In this document: positions 8,367-17,131 of the stretch, piece by piece
How positions within the stretch are numbered: the stretch's first letter is position 1
Layout of the letters: every line of letters starts with the position of its first letter
Assembly: GCA_018223035.1 (NCBI GenBank)
Contig: JAAEZD010000003.1
Location: forward strand, 310,001 to 374,000
DNA length: 64,000 bases
From: Heliomarina sp018223035
Lineage (GTDB): Bacteria; Pseudomonadota; Alphaproteobacteria; Rhodobacterales; Rhodobacteraceae
Direction: 5' to 3'
Notes under the pieces: generated by a model
Seen by the model: the letters and a program-made list of their open reading frames with translations, nothing else
What the model was told of the DNA's origin: nothing
The model's database searches: none
Translations under genes and position numbers: made by a program

Positions 8367-9773
8367 ATGTCCCCCAAGACACTCTACGACAAGATCTGGG
8401 ATGCTCACCTGGCCGATGAGGCCGACGACGGCACCTGCCTGCTTTATATCGACCGTCACCTCGTTCACGAGGTTACCAGCCCGCAAGCTTTCGAAGGGCT
8501 GCGGATGACGGGCCGCAAAGTGCGTGCGCCGGAAAAGACCATCGCCGTACCCGACCATAACGTGCCGACCACGCTGGACCGCGCCAATGCCGCGACCATG
8601 ACCGAGGACAGCCGTATTCAGGTCGAGGCGCTCGACACCAACGCCAAGGAATTCGGTCTGAACTATTACCCTGTGTCGGATGTCCGTCAGGGCATCGTCC
8701 ATATCGTCGGTCCCGAACAGGGCTGGACTTTGCCGGGCATGACCGTCGTCTGTGGTGACAGCCATACAGCGACACACGGTGCCTTTGGGGCGCTTGCGCA
8801 TGGGATCGGCACCTCCGAGGTCGAGCATGTTCTGGCCACGCAGACGCTGATCCAGAAGAAATCCAAGAACATGAAGGTCGAAATCACCGGCAAGCTGCGT
8901 CCGGGAGTGACGGCCAAGGACATCACCCTCTCGGTGATCGGCGCGACCGGTACCGCCGGCGGCACGGGCTATGTCATCGAATATTGCGGCGAAGCTATCC
9001 GCGAGCTTTCGATGGAAGGCCGCATGACCGTTTGCAACATGGCGATCGAAGGCGGTGCCCGCGCCGGTCTGATCGCGCCGGACGAAAAGACCTTTGAATA
9101 TTGCAAGGGCCGTCCCCACGCGCCGAAGGGTGCCCAGTGGGAGGCCGCGCTTGACTGGTGGAAAACGCTTTATTCCGATGACGACGCGCATTGGGACAAG
9201 GTCATCACACTCAAGGCCGAGGATATCGCGCCGGTCGTAACATGGGGCACGTCGCCCGAGGATGTGCTGCCGATCACCGCCAATGTGCCGGACCCTTCGG
9301 ATTTCAAAGGCGGCAAGGTCGGCGCGGTCGAACGCTCGCTCGATTACATGGGTCTCAAGCCGGGCATGCCGCTTTCGGACGTCGAGATCGATACGGTCTT
9401 TATCGGTTCCTGTACGAATGGCCGGATCGAGGATCTGCGCGCCGCTGCTGCGATCCTGAAGGGCAAGAAGATCAAGTCCGGCCTTCGCGCGATGATCGTG
9501 CCGGGTTCCGGTCTCGTCCGGGCGCAGGCCGAGGAAGAAGGGCTTGCGGACATCTTCAAGGATGCCGGTTTCGAATGGCGCATGGCCGGTTGTTCCATGT
9601 GTCTTGCGATGAACCCCGACCAGCTGAGCCCCGGCGAACGCTGTGCGGCAACCTCGAACCGCAACTTCGAGGGGCGTCAGGGCTACAAGGGCCGGACGCA
9701 CCTGATGTCGCCTGCAATGGCGGCTGCGGCGGCGATCACGGGAAAGCTGACAGACGTGCGGGAGATGATGTAG
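8367..9773 (+). CDS. leuC: 3-isopropylmalate dehydratase large subunit LeuC
   Basis: 468-residue aconitase-family subunit that, with LeuD, isomerises 2-isopropylmalate to 3-isopropylmalate in leucine biosynthesis. The [4Fe-4S] cluster ligands are visible as FIGSCTNGR (Cys near 349) and the GCSMC pair (near 409 and 412). Other aconitase marks are VCGDSHTATHGAFGALAHGIGTSEVEHVLATQ and AATSNRNFEGRQG. It starts at ATG 8367 after GAGAGGA. Unlike in many bacteria, leuD is not adjacent: an HdeD-like gene and a von Willebrand protein gene intervene. Confidence 0.97.
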   Translation: MSPKTLYDKIWDAHLADEADDGTCLLYIDRHLVHEVTSPQAFEGLRMTGRKVRAPEKTIAVPDHNVPTTLDRANAATMTEDSRIQVEALDTNAKEFGLNYYPVSDVRQGIVHIVGPEQGWTLPGMTVVCGDSHTATHGAFGALAHGIGTSEVEHVLATQTLIQKKSKNMKVEITGKLRPGVTAKDITLSVIGATGTAGGTGYVIEYCGEAIRELSMEGRMTVCNMAIEGGARAGLIAPDEKTFEYCKGRPHAPKGAQWEAALDWWKTLYSDDDAHWDKVITLKAEDIAPVVTWGTSPEDVLPITANVPDPSDFKGGKVGAVERSLDYMGLKPGMPLSDVEIDTVFIGSCTNGRIEDLRAAAAILKGKKIKSGLRAMIVPGSGLVRAQAEEEGLADIFKDAGFEWRMAGCSMCLAMNPDQLSPGERCAATSNRNFEGRQGYKGRTHLMSPAMAAAAAITGKLTDVREMM

Positions 9774-9810
9774 GCTCCCAAAGAATCGTTTAGATTGAGG
9801 GGGAAGCCTG

Positions 9811-10341
9811 ATGAAGACGTGGACCAAATGGTTGATCGTAGGGATCTTGTCGATTGTTTTCGGCCTTTTTGTTCTGGCCAATCCGGTCGCGGCATCGCTC
9901 GCTGTCACAACCCTCGCGGGTATCCTCTTTGCCGTAACGGGCGTATTTCAGGTTATCGCCGGGTTCAGTGAACCCGGCGGTTTCGGCAAGTTCGCGGGGA
10001 TCGCGCTGGGTGTTCTTCTCGTACTTCTCGGGTTGTCGCTGCTGTTCAATCCGTTCGAGGGCGTTATCTCTCTGACCCTGATGGTATTGATCCTCTTTGC
10101 CGCAAACGGCGTGATGCGCCTGATCGCGGCCTTCCAGATGAAGCAGACGGCGTTCTTCTGGCCGATGCTCATTTCCGGCGCGCTTTCGGTGCTCTTGGCC
10201 GGTTACGTCTTTGCCAATTTCGCCGAGGTAGCGCCAAGCCTGCTTGGTATTCTGCTCGGGATCGAACTGTTGTTTAACGGCGCGGGTCTGATCGTTCTTG
10301 CCTTTTTCCTCAAGACGGTCCGGAACAAGATCACCAAGTGA
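9811..10341 (+). CDS. HdeD-family (DUF308) membrane protein
   Basis: 176-residue inner-membrane protein with six closely spaced hydrophobic segments, each ending in short loops, the pattern of HdeD/DUF308 proteins. HdeD is an acid-resistance membrane protein in E. coli; here only the family is claimed. GGGGAAG lies seven bases before the ATG. It begins 37 bases after leuC on the same strand, with no terminator between, so read-through from leuC is likely. Confidence 0.82.
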   Translation: MKTWTKWLIVGILSIVFGLFVLANPVAASLAVTTLAGILFAVTGVFQVIAGFSEPGGFGKFAGIALGVLLVLLGLSLLFNPFEGVISLTLMVLILFAANGVMRLIAAFQMKQTAFFWPMLISGALSVLLAGYVFANFAEVAPSLLGILLGIELLFNGAGLIVLAFFLKTVRNKITK

Positions 10342-10662
10342 GATCCCGGGTGGCCCGGTCATTTCCGCCGAGTCGGCTGTCTCTCGCTCTGATAATATAG
10401 GCGAATCCTGGAGGAATTTGCGGGCTTCCTCTGACTTGATCCGAGGGGCGGATGAGGTCGAATCCGGGTAGATTCCCTTCGCTGCTTTCAACGAAATGCT
10501 CAAATTGTAGTCGGCTTTGACTGAAAAATGTGCTGTCTATCTGCCCTGTTGTTCGTGCTCATCGGCGCTGGAATGGCGATTTTCTATCGTCATTAACCTT
10601 TTCCTTGATTTCGAAACAATGGGGAGGGATGATATCCGTATTTTAAAATTTAGAGGTCTATT
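10342..10662. other. Intergenic region upstream of the von Willebrand A gene
   Basis: 321 bases with no credible gene. The last 60 bases are AT-rich and precede the ribosome-binding site AGAGGT ahead of ATG 10663, so a promoter for that gene is expected here. No repeat or RNA motif was recognised. Confidence 0.35.
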
Positions 10663-11499
10663 ATGTTAAAAAACCTTATTCTGGCTTCGGCCGTGGCATT
10701 GGCAACGACATCAGCGGTAGACGCCGCACCGGTCGACGTCGATATCGTATTCGTCATCGACCAGTCCGGATCGATGAGCAACGAATTCTCGACTCTGGGT
10801 GCTAATATTTCGACGTTCGTCAGCGGTCTGGCTGGCGATGCGAATGTGTCTTCCGTTCAGGCAGGGCTCGTGACCTATGAACAGGCGCGTCTTGGGCCAA
10901 CGGGCAACTGCGGCGCTGGCAATTCTTGCCTCAATGTCAGCCAGGCGCTGACCTCGAACGTTGCGACTCTTGGTAATGCATTGGCAGCTGAAGCGTCGCA
11001 AACGTTCGGTGGCACTGAAGATGCGCTTGCCGCCGTGGATTCGGTCCTGCCGGGCGGTTCACTGTTCACGTCCGTTGGTTGGCGCAGCAACACGGTGAAA
11101 TCGATTGTCCTTATCACCGATGAGGACGCAGATGATGAAAATTCCTATACCAACAGCTTTGGTACCGGTTATGCGGCGCTTGGGCAAAAACTGGATAGCG
11201 TGAACTATCTCAACAATATCATCACCATTACCAACCTGTTCTCTGAGTTCGAACCTGCGTCGCGTCCGAATGACTCGCTGAATCAAGCCCTGTTCGATCT
11301 GAACAGCTTTACCGGCGCCGGTGCTGACCCTGCGGCCTTCCTTGCGCAGTTCGCTGCTGCCAAGCTTCAGGAGATCACAACCGGCGGTGTCCCGACCGGT
11401 GGCTCGACCAACGTGGTCCCGCTGCCTGCTTCGGGTTGGCTGGTTATGGCGGGTCTTGGCGCCCTGTTTGCAGCGCGTCGCCGCAAAACAGCGTCCTGA
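10663..11499 (+). CDS. von Willebrand factor A-domain protein with VPLPA-CTERM anchor
   Basis: 278-residue secreted protein. Signal peptide at residues 1-21 (ILASAVALATTSAVDA). A von Willebrand A domain begins at once, with the metal-ion adhesion site DQSGS at residues 33-37, the threonine of FGGTEDAL and the aspartate of LITDEDADDE completing a plausible MIDAS. The C-terminus has VVPLPASGW, a hydrophobic helix and RRRK, a VPLPA-CTERM sorting signal, so it is probably an exosortase-processed adhesive surface protein. There are two cysteines in CGAGNSC. A terminator follows at 11523. It sits between leuC and leuD. Confidence 0.88.
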   Translation: MLKNLILASAVALATTSAVDAAPVDVDIVFVIDQSGSMSNEFSTLGANISTFVSGLAGDANVSSVQAGLVTYEQARLGPTGNCGAGNSCLNVSQALTSNVATLGNALAAEASQTFGGTEDALAAVDSVLPGGSLFTSVGWRSNTVKSIVLITDEDADDENSYTNSFGTGYAALGQKLDSVNYLNNIITITNLFSEFEPASRPNDSLNQALFDLNSFTGAGADPAAFLAQFAAAKLQEITTGGVPTGGSTNVVPLPASGWLVMAGLGALFAARRRKTAS

Positions 11500-11522
11500 C
11501 CGAGCCTTCTTACTGAAACCAA

Positions 11523-11549
11523 GGCGGTCCCAACAGGGGCCGCCTTTTT
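11523..11549 (+). terminator. Rho-independent terminator after von Willebrand A gene
   Basis: Nine-base stem GGCGGTCCC/GGGGCCGCC (one G-T pair) with an AACA loop, followed by TTTTT. It lies 24 bases after the stop and separates the gene from leuD. Confidence 0.88.
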
Positions 11550-11682
11550 CTATGCAACCCGAGCGCCCGCCATAGATTGCAACCGCCATGAAAATAGGGC
11601 ATCACGCCGTTGTATTTATGGCCGCGCCGCAAGGCGTTGCCAAGGTCGCCCCCAGGGCTCTTGCCGTTCAAGGAAACCGACG

Positions 11683-12288
11683 ATGGATAAATTCGAAAAA
11701 CTCACGGGAATTGCTGCGCCCATGCCGATGGTCAACATCGACACGGACATGATCATTCCGAAACAGTTCCTCAAGACGATCAAGCGTTCCGGGCTGGGTG
11801 TGAACCTGTTCGACGAAATGCGCTATGACCGTGAGGGCAACGAGGTTGAAGATTTCGTCCTGAACAAGCCCGCCTATCGCGAGGCCGAGATCCTTGTCGC
11901 TGGTGACAACTTTGGCTGCGGCTCTTCCCGCGAGCACGCACCTTGGGCGATCAAGGATTTTGGCATTCGCTGCGTCATCGCGCCAAGCTTTGCCGACATC
12001 TTCTACAACAACTGTTTCAAGAACGGCATCCTGCCCATCGCGCTGCCACAAGAGCAGGTCGACGTTTTGATGAAGGACGCGGAGAAGGGAGCGAACGCAC
12101 GGATGACCGTGGATCTCGAAGCCCAGACCGTCACGACATCGGATGGCGAAAGCTTTTCATTCGAAGTTGATTCGTTCAAAAAGCACTGCCTGATGGAAGG
12201 ACTCGACGATATCGGGCTCACAATGGCTAAAGAAGCATCAATTGACGCCTTCGAGGCAAAAGCCGCCCAAGCGCGTCCTTGGGTCTGA
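11683..12288 (+). CDS. leuD: 3-isopropylmalate dehydratase small subunit LeuD
   Basis: 201-residue swivel-domain subunit of isopropylmalate isomerase, partner of LeuC. The family marks are NIDTDMIIPKQFLKTI near residue 18 and GDNFGCGSSREHAPWAIKDFG near residue 77, which positions the substrate-recognition loop. Length is normal. AAGGAAA precedes ATG 11683. It is separated from leuC by about 1.9 kb and followed by its own terminator, so it is probably a separate transcription unit. Confidence 0.97.
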   Translation: MDKFEKLTGIAAPMPMVNIDTDMIIPKQFLKTIKRSGLGVNLFDEMRYDREGNEVEDFVLNKPAYREAEILVAGDNFGCGSSREHAPWAIKDFGIRCVIAPSFADIFYNNCFKNGILPIALPQEQVDVLMKDAEKGANARMTVDLEAQTVTTSDGESFSFEVDSFKKHCLMEGLDDIGLTMAKEASIDAFEAKAAQARPWV

Positions 12289-12319
12289 TCGCTGCCTTAA
12301 AAAATCCAGATTTTTGAAA

Positions 12320-12346
12320 GGGGTCGGTCATTTCCGGCCCCTTTTT
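12320..12346 (+). terminator. Rho-independent terminator after leuD
   Basis: Stem GGGGTCGG/CCGGCCCC (one G-T pair) around TCATTT, followed by TTTTT. It lies 31 bases after the leuD stop. Confidence 0.85.
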
Positions 12347-12579
12347 CGTTACAAGGATAGAGGGGTTTACCTTGGGGAAGTGTAACCAACTAGAAGTTTA
12401 GCAAATGAATTATTTTCAGCCCATGAGTGCATTATTGTTTGTGTTGACGTGACAATTAAGCCATATATGGATTTGTATTTAAGGGACGTTTAACTGACTT
12501 TAACCGCCTATTCGTAACGAGGAAGCCACGGTTCGGCCGCGTAATTTTAACGCCGCTAGATCTTGTGTGACGTGTCGAC

Positions 12580-12598
12580 TGTTGCCCCGTGGGCAACA
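12580..12598. repeat. Perfect 8-bp inverted repeat (hairpin)
   Basis: Arms TGTTGCCC and GGGCAACA around a CGT loop. No T-run follows on either strand, so it is not a standard terminator. It could be a protein-binding site or part of a leader RNA for the gene at 12795. Confidence 0.5.
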
Positions 12599-12794
12599 GA
12601 TTTGATGCAAAGTCGCACCAGTTTCTTCATGATTTTGCCGCAAATCTTCGCTCTCGTGCTTGCACGGCTTGAGCGGCATGACGAATTGCGGCACGAATAT
12701 GGCAAAAATGGGGCGCGCCACTCGGATCGGGTGGACTCAAGTTGGGCAATCGGCGGCAATCCACCGAATCTGTCCAAGTTGAAAGGATCGGACA

Positions 12795-13628
12795 GTGATT
12801 GCACGCATAGCGGGCGCAGTAACACGCGGGACATTGGTGGCTTTGGTCGTGGCGATGCCATCGCTGCTGCTGGCGGGCTACATGTCGGATACCAGCGAGA
12901 TGGTCGTGTTGATCGCAATCCTCGCAGGCGTGCTTACCTTCGCTGAATACAACACAGACTTTCCAAGCTTCATCGAATTTCGCGACGCGCCGCCGGTAAA
13001 CCGGATCAGGTTCATAGCATTGTTCGTGATGTTTGCCTCGCTCTCGCTGGCCGCCAAACACCAGTTTGAACCGACAGCGATCACCGGGCTGGTGCACCAT
13101 ATCGGCGGTCTCATAGGGCGCTTTGCCGATTTCCCCTTCTCGCCTGTGCGCCTCGTACTGTTGCTGTTGCCCGAGGGAACAGCTGAGCAGACCATCAATT
13201 CGGTCCGTATCGCTGCCGGTGTCACCTATACAACCGCGGTTGTCTCCGTCCTTATCTTCCTGTTCAGCGTTCGGGTGCTGGGATGGCCGATCAGCAGTGG
13301 TGCCTTTAACGTTTGGGTCAACCTGCCGCTTTTCGACCCGACCACCGGCGGCGATGTCGTGCATCGCCTGCAGCGAGATGGGCGTATCAACATCATAGTG
13401 GGCTTTCTCTTGCCCTTTATCTTTCCCGCTCTCATCAAGATCGCGTCCGAAATCGTCGATCCGATTTCGCTCGACAGCCCGTTGACGGTGATCTGGTGTC
13501 TGAGCGCATGGGCGTTTCTGCCCGCCAGCATGGTCATGCGTGGCATTGCGATTTCGAGGATATCTGACCTGATCCGGGAAAAGCGCCGCCGCGTCTATGC
13601 CAGCGCCGAGTCCATGCAGGCCGCCTGA
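12795..13628 (+). CDS. Multi-pass membrane protein of unknown function
   Basis: 277-residue inner-membrane protein with about six hydrophobic segments (roughly residues 12-30, 36-48, 72-88, 120-132, 150-165, 205-222 and a last one near 240). No domain is recognised. The start is a GTG with AAAGGA seven bases upstream. The C-terminus is basic (IREKRRRVYA), suggesting a cytoplasmic end. Its stop overlaps the start of the next gene (TGATG), so translational coupling with the secreted phosphatase-like protein is likely and the two may work together. Confidence 0.75.
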   Translation: MIARIAGAVTRGTLVALVVAMPSLLLAGYMSDTSEMVVLIAILAGVLTFAEYNTDFPSFIEFRDAPPVNRIRFIALFVMFASLSLAAKHQFEPTAITGLVHHIGGLIGRFADFPFSPVRLVLLLLPEGTAEQTINSVRIAAGVTYTTAVVSVLIFLFSVRVLGWPISSGAFNVWVNLPLFDPTTGGDVVHRLQRDGRINIIVGFLLPFIFPALIKIASEIVDPISLDSPLTVIWCLSAWAFLPASMVMRGIAISRISDLIREKRRRVYASAESMQAA

Positions 13629-14710
13629 TGCTCCGGTCGTCACTGACCGCAATTCTCATATTCTGTGCGACACAACTGGCAGCGGACACGATCCGCGTCG
13701 CCAGTTTCAATACCGAGCTTGAACGCAAAAGCCCCGGTTTGCTGCTGCGCGATATTGCGTCTGGCAAGGACCAGCAGGTCGCCGCCGCAGTTAAGGTCAT
13801 CGCGCTTGGTGATGCCGATATCATTGCCCTGCAAAGCATCGACTGGGATCTTGAAGCCGCGGCGCTGCGGGCATTGATGGTCGAGCTGGAAAAGGCTGGC
13901 GCGCCTTATCCCTACTTCTATGCGGCGCAGCCCAATTCGGGCCGGGCGAGCGGGTATGATCTGGACGGCGACGGCAGGCTCGGAGAGCCGGAGGATTCAT
14001 GGGGGTTTGGCGCTTTTACCGGGCAGGCTGGGATTGCGGTATTGTCTCGATTTCCCATCCGCATCGAAGAGGTCAGAGATTTCTCTGGGTTGCTCTGGCG
14101 CGATCTGCCCGACGCCCTTCTGCCGGTGAATGACGATGGTACCCTGTTCCCCTCAGATCAGGTGTATCTCGAGCAGCCGCTGTCGAGCACTGCCCATTGG
14201 GCGGTTCCCATCGAACTGCCCAATGGCGAAACGCTTACGCTTTTCACGTTCAAGGCAACACCTCCGGTGTTCGACGGGCCGGAAGACCGCAATGGGCGTC
14301 GCAACCACGACGAGATCGTCTTTTGGCAGGCCTATCTCGACGGCGACTTTGGCCCGGTGCCAGACTCCCGCTTTGTCATAGCCGGGGACAGCAATCTTGA
14401 TCCCCATGACAGCGAGGGGCGGCGCGAGGCGATGCGGGCGCTTCTTTCGGATGCACGGATCGTCGATCCGGCGCCGACAAGCGAAGGTGGCGCGGCGGCT
14501 GGGGGGCAGGGACACACTGGGCCCGATGCGCTGGACACTGTGGACTGGGACGGTCCGGGACGTTTGCGGGTAGATTATGTCCTGCCTTCGCGCGATTGGA
14601 CGGTGATGGACGCCGGGGTGCTCTGGCCCGGAAAGGACGCGCCAGAGCATGATGCAGTGATCTCAGCCAGTCGCCATCGCCTTGTTTGGGTTGATCTGGC
14701 CCTCGACTGA
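13628..14710 (+). CDS. Secreted endonuclease/exonuclease/phosphatase-family protein
   Basis: 360-residue protein with a short signal peptide (LTAILIFCATQLAADT). The EEP fold motifs are present: RVASFNTELE at the start of the mature part, DADIIALQSID, the DSNLDPHD loop, RLRVDYVLPS and a final region with HDAVISASRHRLVWVDL. These match Mg-dependent phosphodiesterases that include nucleases and sphingomyelinases, so the substrate is not determined. It is translationally coupled to the preceding membrane protein. Its 3' end overlaps the convergent epimerase gene by 48 bases. Confidence 0.85.
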   Translation: MLRSSLTAILIFCATQLAADTIRVASFNTELERKSPGLLLRDIASGKDQQVAAAVKVIALGDADIIALQSIDWDLEAAALRALMVELEKAGAPYPYFYAAQPNSGRASGYDLDGDGRLGEPEDSWGFGAFTGQAGIAVLSRFPIRIEEVRDFSGLLWRDLPDALLPVNDDGTLFPSDQVYLEQPLSSTAHWAVPIELPNGETLTLFTFKATPPVFDGPEDRNGRRNHDEIVFWQAYLDGDFGPVPDSRFVIAGDSNLDPHDSEGRREAMRALLSDARIVDPAPTSEGGAAAGGQGHTGPDALDTVDWDGPGRLRVDYVLPSRDWTVMDAGVLWPGKDAPEHDAVISASRHRLVWVDLALD

Positions 14711-15568
14711 ATGCGGCGGAATTGCCGATGCCAGAGCGATTTCAACCGGGGTATCCCTGAAACCTGGCAGGATTTCGTGCAAACGCTCGCCTGTCAGCCA
14801 GTGCGGCGTCGACCAGAGATAGCGCATTTCCAGCAGCTTTGCCCCGAGGGGCCAGAAGGGGCGCGCCAGATGCAGCGGCAAATATGAGAAACGCCGCATT
14901 TTCAACGATCTGCACGTCACACGCTCAAGCGCTTGGCGCATCTCATGGCCGGTCAGCGTGTAACCCGGGAAATGAACATTGGCAAAGGTTGGCAGATGGT
15001 CGCCCTGTTCCGCAAGGCCTACAGCCACACGGGCCAAGTCTGGCAAATAAGCCCATGCATGTGGGATGTCGGGGTTGCCAGGGTAGGTGAAAATGCCCTT
15101 GTCCAGTTTATTGATCAGCGCCAGATCGAACCAGTTGCCGGATGGCTGCGTGTCGATGAAATCGCCCGCTCTGAGGATGATCGTGCGCACGCCGCTGTCC
15201 TTGTAGGCGCGTTCCATGTCGATCCGGATACGGCCCAGCGGATTTCTGGCCATCTGTCTGGACTCCTCACCCCATGGCGGCGGGGCGTCTGCGCCAAAGT
15301 TATAGACGTTTCCCGGGATCAACACGGTTGCACCGGTCTTGCGGGCGACATCTATTACCTGCCGCGTCAGACGCGGCACATCTTTCGACCAGTCGGGGTA
15401 GAGCGGGTTCCAAGCGTTCACGATCAGCTGCGTGCCCCAGGCCGCCTGAGTAAGATCCTGCGATTTCCGGTCGAACCGGCGGACGCTCCAGCCCGCTTTT
15501 TCGAAAGCATCGGCGCTATTATGGCCAAAACGGCCGCTGGCACCGAGTATGAGAACCGTCTTTTTCAT
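14663..15568 (-). CDS. NAD(P)-dependent epimerase/dehydratase family protein
   Basis: 301-residue extended short-chain dehydrogenase-like protein. The N-terminal nucleotide-binding motif LILGASGRFG (Gly-rich loop, residues 6-15) is clear. No canonical YxxxK is evident, so it may be of the atypical NmrA/epimerase kind. It is divergent from a LysR regulator across a 97-base gap rich in palindromes, the classic arrangement of a LysR-type gene and its target. The 3' end overlaps the convergent phosphatase-like gene. Confidence 0.82.
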   Translation of the reverse strand: MKKTVLILGASGRFGHNSADAFEKAGWSVRRFDRKSQDLTQAAWGTQLIVNAWNPLYPDWSKDVPRLTRQVIDVARKTGATVLIPGNVYNFGADAPPPWGEESRQMARNPLGRIRIDMERAYKDSGVRTIILRAGDFIDTQPSGNWFDLALINKLDKGIFTYPGNPDIPHAWAYLPDLARVAVGLAEQGDHLPTFANVHFPGYTLTGHEMRQALERVTCRSLKMRRFSYLPLHLARPFWPLGAKLLEMRYLWSTPHWLTGERLHEILPGFRDTPVEIALASAIPPHSVEGQINPNKAMATG

Positions 15569-15613
15569 CCTAATCTCCTGCGTTTTGATCTGTTGCAGGC
15601 ATTATATGGGATG

Positions 15614-15627
15614 CCATAATATTATGG
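15614..15627. promoter_or_regulatory. 14-bp perfect palindrome in LysR/epimerase divergent region
   Basis: CCATAATATTATGG is exactly self-complementary and lies in the divergent gap about 40-50 bases from each start. A related copy of the left half overlaps it upstream (ATATGG). It is a candidate binding site for the LysR protein encoded at 15666, though classic LysR boxes are T-N11-A; the assignment is inference. Confidence 0.5.
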
Positions 15628-15653
15628 ATATTGCCGGCATTTGTACATCATGT

Positions 15654-15663
15654 ATTCATGAAT
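15654..15663. promoter_or_regulatory. 10-bp palindrome next to the LysR start
   Basis: ATTCATGAAT, perfectly self-complementary, ends two bases before the lysR-type ATG at 15666. This is a position suited to autorepression, but it could be chance in an AT-rich gap. Confidence 0.35.
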
Positions 15664-15665
15664 GA

Positions 15666-16562
15666 ATGGATGCGCATAGCAAAACTCCGGACTGGTCTTT
15701 GATTCAGGCGTTTCTGGCGGTGGCGGATTCCGGATCGCTGTCTGGCGCCGCGCGCGAATTGGGGCGGAGCCAGCCGACCCTTGGCCGCCAGATACAGCTA
15801 TTGGAGGAAGACCTCGGCACCCGGCTTTTCGACAGGCATGCGCGGGGACTTCGGCTATCGGATGCGGGGGCCGAACTCATGCCGATGGCGCGGCAGATGC
15901 GTGACGCGATGAATGCGCTGACCCTGAGCGCCGCCGGTCATGCTGAACGGCTGGAGGGTACGGTTCGCATCACCGCAAGCGTTTATGCTTCGCACTTCGT
16001 TTTGCCCTCGATCATCGCGGATCTGCGCAGGCACGAGCCGAGCATCGATATCGTTCTGATACCCTCCGACCGGGCCGAGAACCTGCTGTTCCGCGAGGCC
16101 GATATTGCGGTGCGCATGTACAGACCGACCCAGCTCGACATCATTACGCGCCATGTCGCCGATCTCGAGCTGGGTGTCTTTGCCGCCAAGACATACGTCG
16201 CCCGAAATGGGCGTCCCGAGCAGGCTGCGGATCTCTTTGATTTCGACGTCATAGGTTACGAAACGACGGACCTGATACTCCGCGTGATGCGCGAAATGGG
16301 CTATGCGGTGACGCGGGAAAGCTTTGCCGTGCGGTGCGACGATCAGGCCGCCTGCTGGCAATTGATGCGCGGTGGCTGCGGGATCGGCTTTGGTCAGGCC
16401 AAGACTGGGCGGGCCGATCCCTTGCTTGAAGAGCTGCAGCTGGGCATCGAAATCCCGCCGCTCGAAGTCTGGCTGGCCGCGCATGAGGCCATGCGTCAGA
16501 CGCCCCGGATTCGTCGCGTTTGGGATATTCTCGCGCAGGGTCTTCAATCTGTCTCCAGCTAA
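15666..16562 (+). CDS. LysR-family transcriptional regulator
   Basis: 298-residue regulator. The N-terminal winged helix-turn-helix is plain: FLAVADSGSLSGAARELGRSQPTLGRQIQLLEEDLGTRLFDRHARGLRLSDAG (residues about 16-68). A LysR substrate-binding domain follows (about 90-290). It is divergent from the epimerase gene, which is its most likely target. The inducer is not predictable from sequence. Confidence 0.92.
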   Translation: MDAHSKTPDWSLIQAFLAVADSGSLSGAARELGRSQPTLGRQIQLLEEDLGTRLFDRHARGLRLSDAGAELMPMARQMRDAMNALTLSAAGHAERLEGTVRITASVYASHFVLPSIIADLRRHEPSIDIVLIPSDRAENLLFREADIAVRMYRPTQLDIITRHVADLELGVFAAKTYVARNGRPEQAADLFDFDVIGYETTDLILRVMREMGYAVTRESFAVRCDDQAACWQLMRGGCGIGFGQAKTGRADPLLEELQLGIEIPPLEVWLAAHEAMRQTPRIRRVWDILAQGLQSVSS

Positions 16563-16637
16563 GCCAGCGCCGCAAAGAATGATCCGGAACGGCGCGGGGC
16601 GCGTATTCCCCACGAACGCAAAGCAAAGGGGGATGCC

Positions 16638-17036
16638 ATGCCACCTGTAAGACGCTTCAATATCTCACTATTCGCGGCGGCTGCGATTGCAGCTTCTCCC
16701 GCCATTGCCGGAAACCAGTCTCGGGTCGAAAGCTATGCCTATGGCGACGGGCTGGTCGAAGTCGTTGCCGATTTTTCCGAAGACGCGATTTACTGGTGCG
16801 GCGCGGCCGAATACGCACGCAACAGCGCGGATGTACCAGGAAACAGCAATATATTCGTCTGGCAGGGGCCATCGGCCAGCGCTGCGCGGCCGGGCGAAAA
16901 ATCGGTAAAGTTCGGCTTTGCACCGCCCCCCTCGGGCCAAACCGACAGCCTGACGGGCGATGTGGAAACAGTTGGTAATTTCATGTCGATCAACCAGGCC
17001 CGGCAAACCTGTAACGAACGTACGGCGAGCGGCTGA
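16638..17036 (+). CDS. Small exported protein of unknown function
   Basis: 132-residue protein with a signal peptide (FNISLFAAAAIAASPAIAG, cleavage near residue 24). The mature part has two cysteines (in YWCGAAEYAR and the C-terminal QTCNERTASG) that could form a disulfide. No domain is recognised. AAAGGGGG lies just upstream of the ATG. It stands between lysR and leuB with short gaps, and no functional clue comes from context. Confidence 0.65.
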   Translation: MPPVRRFNISLFAAAAIAASPAIAGNQSRVESYAYGDGLVEVVADFSEDAIYWCGAAEYARNSADVPGNSNIFVWQGPSASAARPGEKSVKFGFAPPPSGQTDSLTGDVETVGNFMSINQARQTCNERTASG

Positions 17037-17131
17037 ATAAGGCCCCGCCGGGCCAATACGCCGTCCCGACACATTGACGCCCCCCGGACTCCGCGCTACG
17101 CCCACGGCGAAGCATTTTCAGGAGTCCGCAC

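Larger units (their letters stand above)
12289..12794. other. AT-rich intergenic region after leuD
   Basis: About 500 bases with no convincing gene. It begins with the leuD terminator, then a distinctly AT-rich stretch (about 12350-12500) containing TTGACG at 12444 with a weak TATGGA 16 bases downstream, a possible promoter. It also holds the hairpin at 12580-12598. AAAGGA before GTG 12795 is the ribosome-binding site of the next gene. A long 5' leader or a small RNA is possible but unproven. Confidence 0.4.

Noticed and set aside
8205..9908. 567-codon open frame on the minus strand over leuC
   Set aside because: It is antisense to a clear leuC, has no family likeness, and long antisense frames are expected in this GC-rich codon bias.
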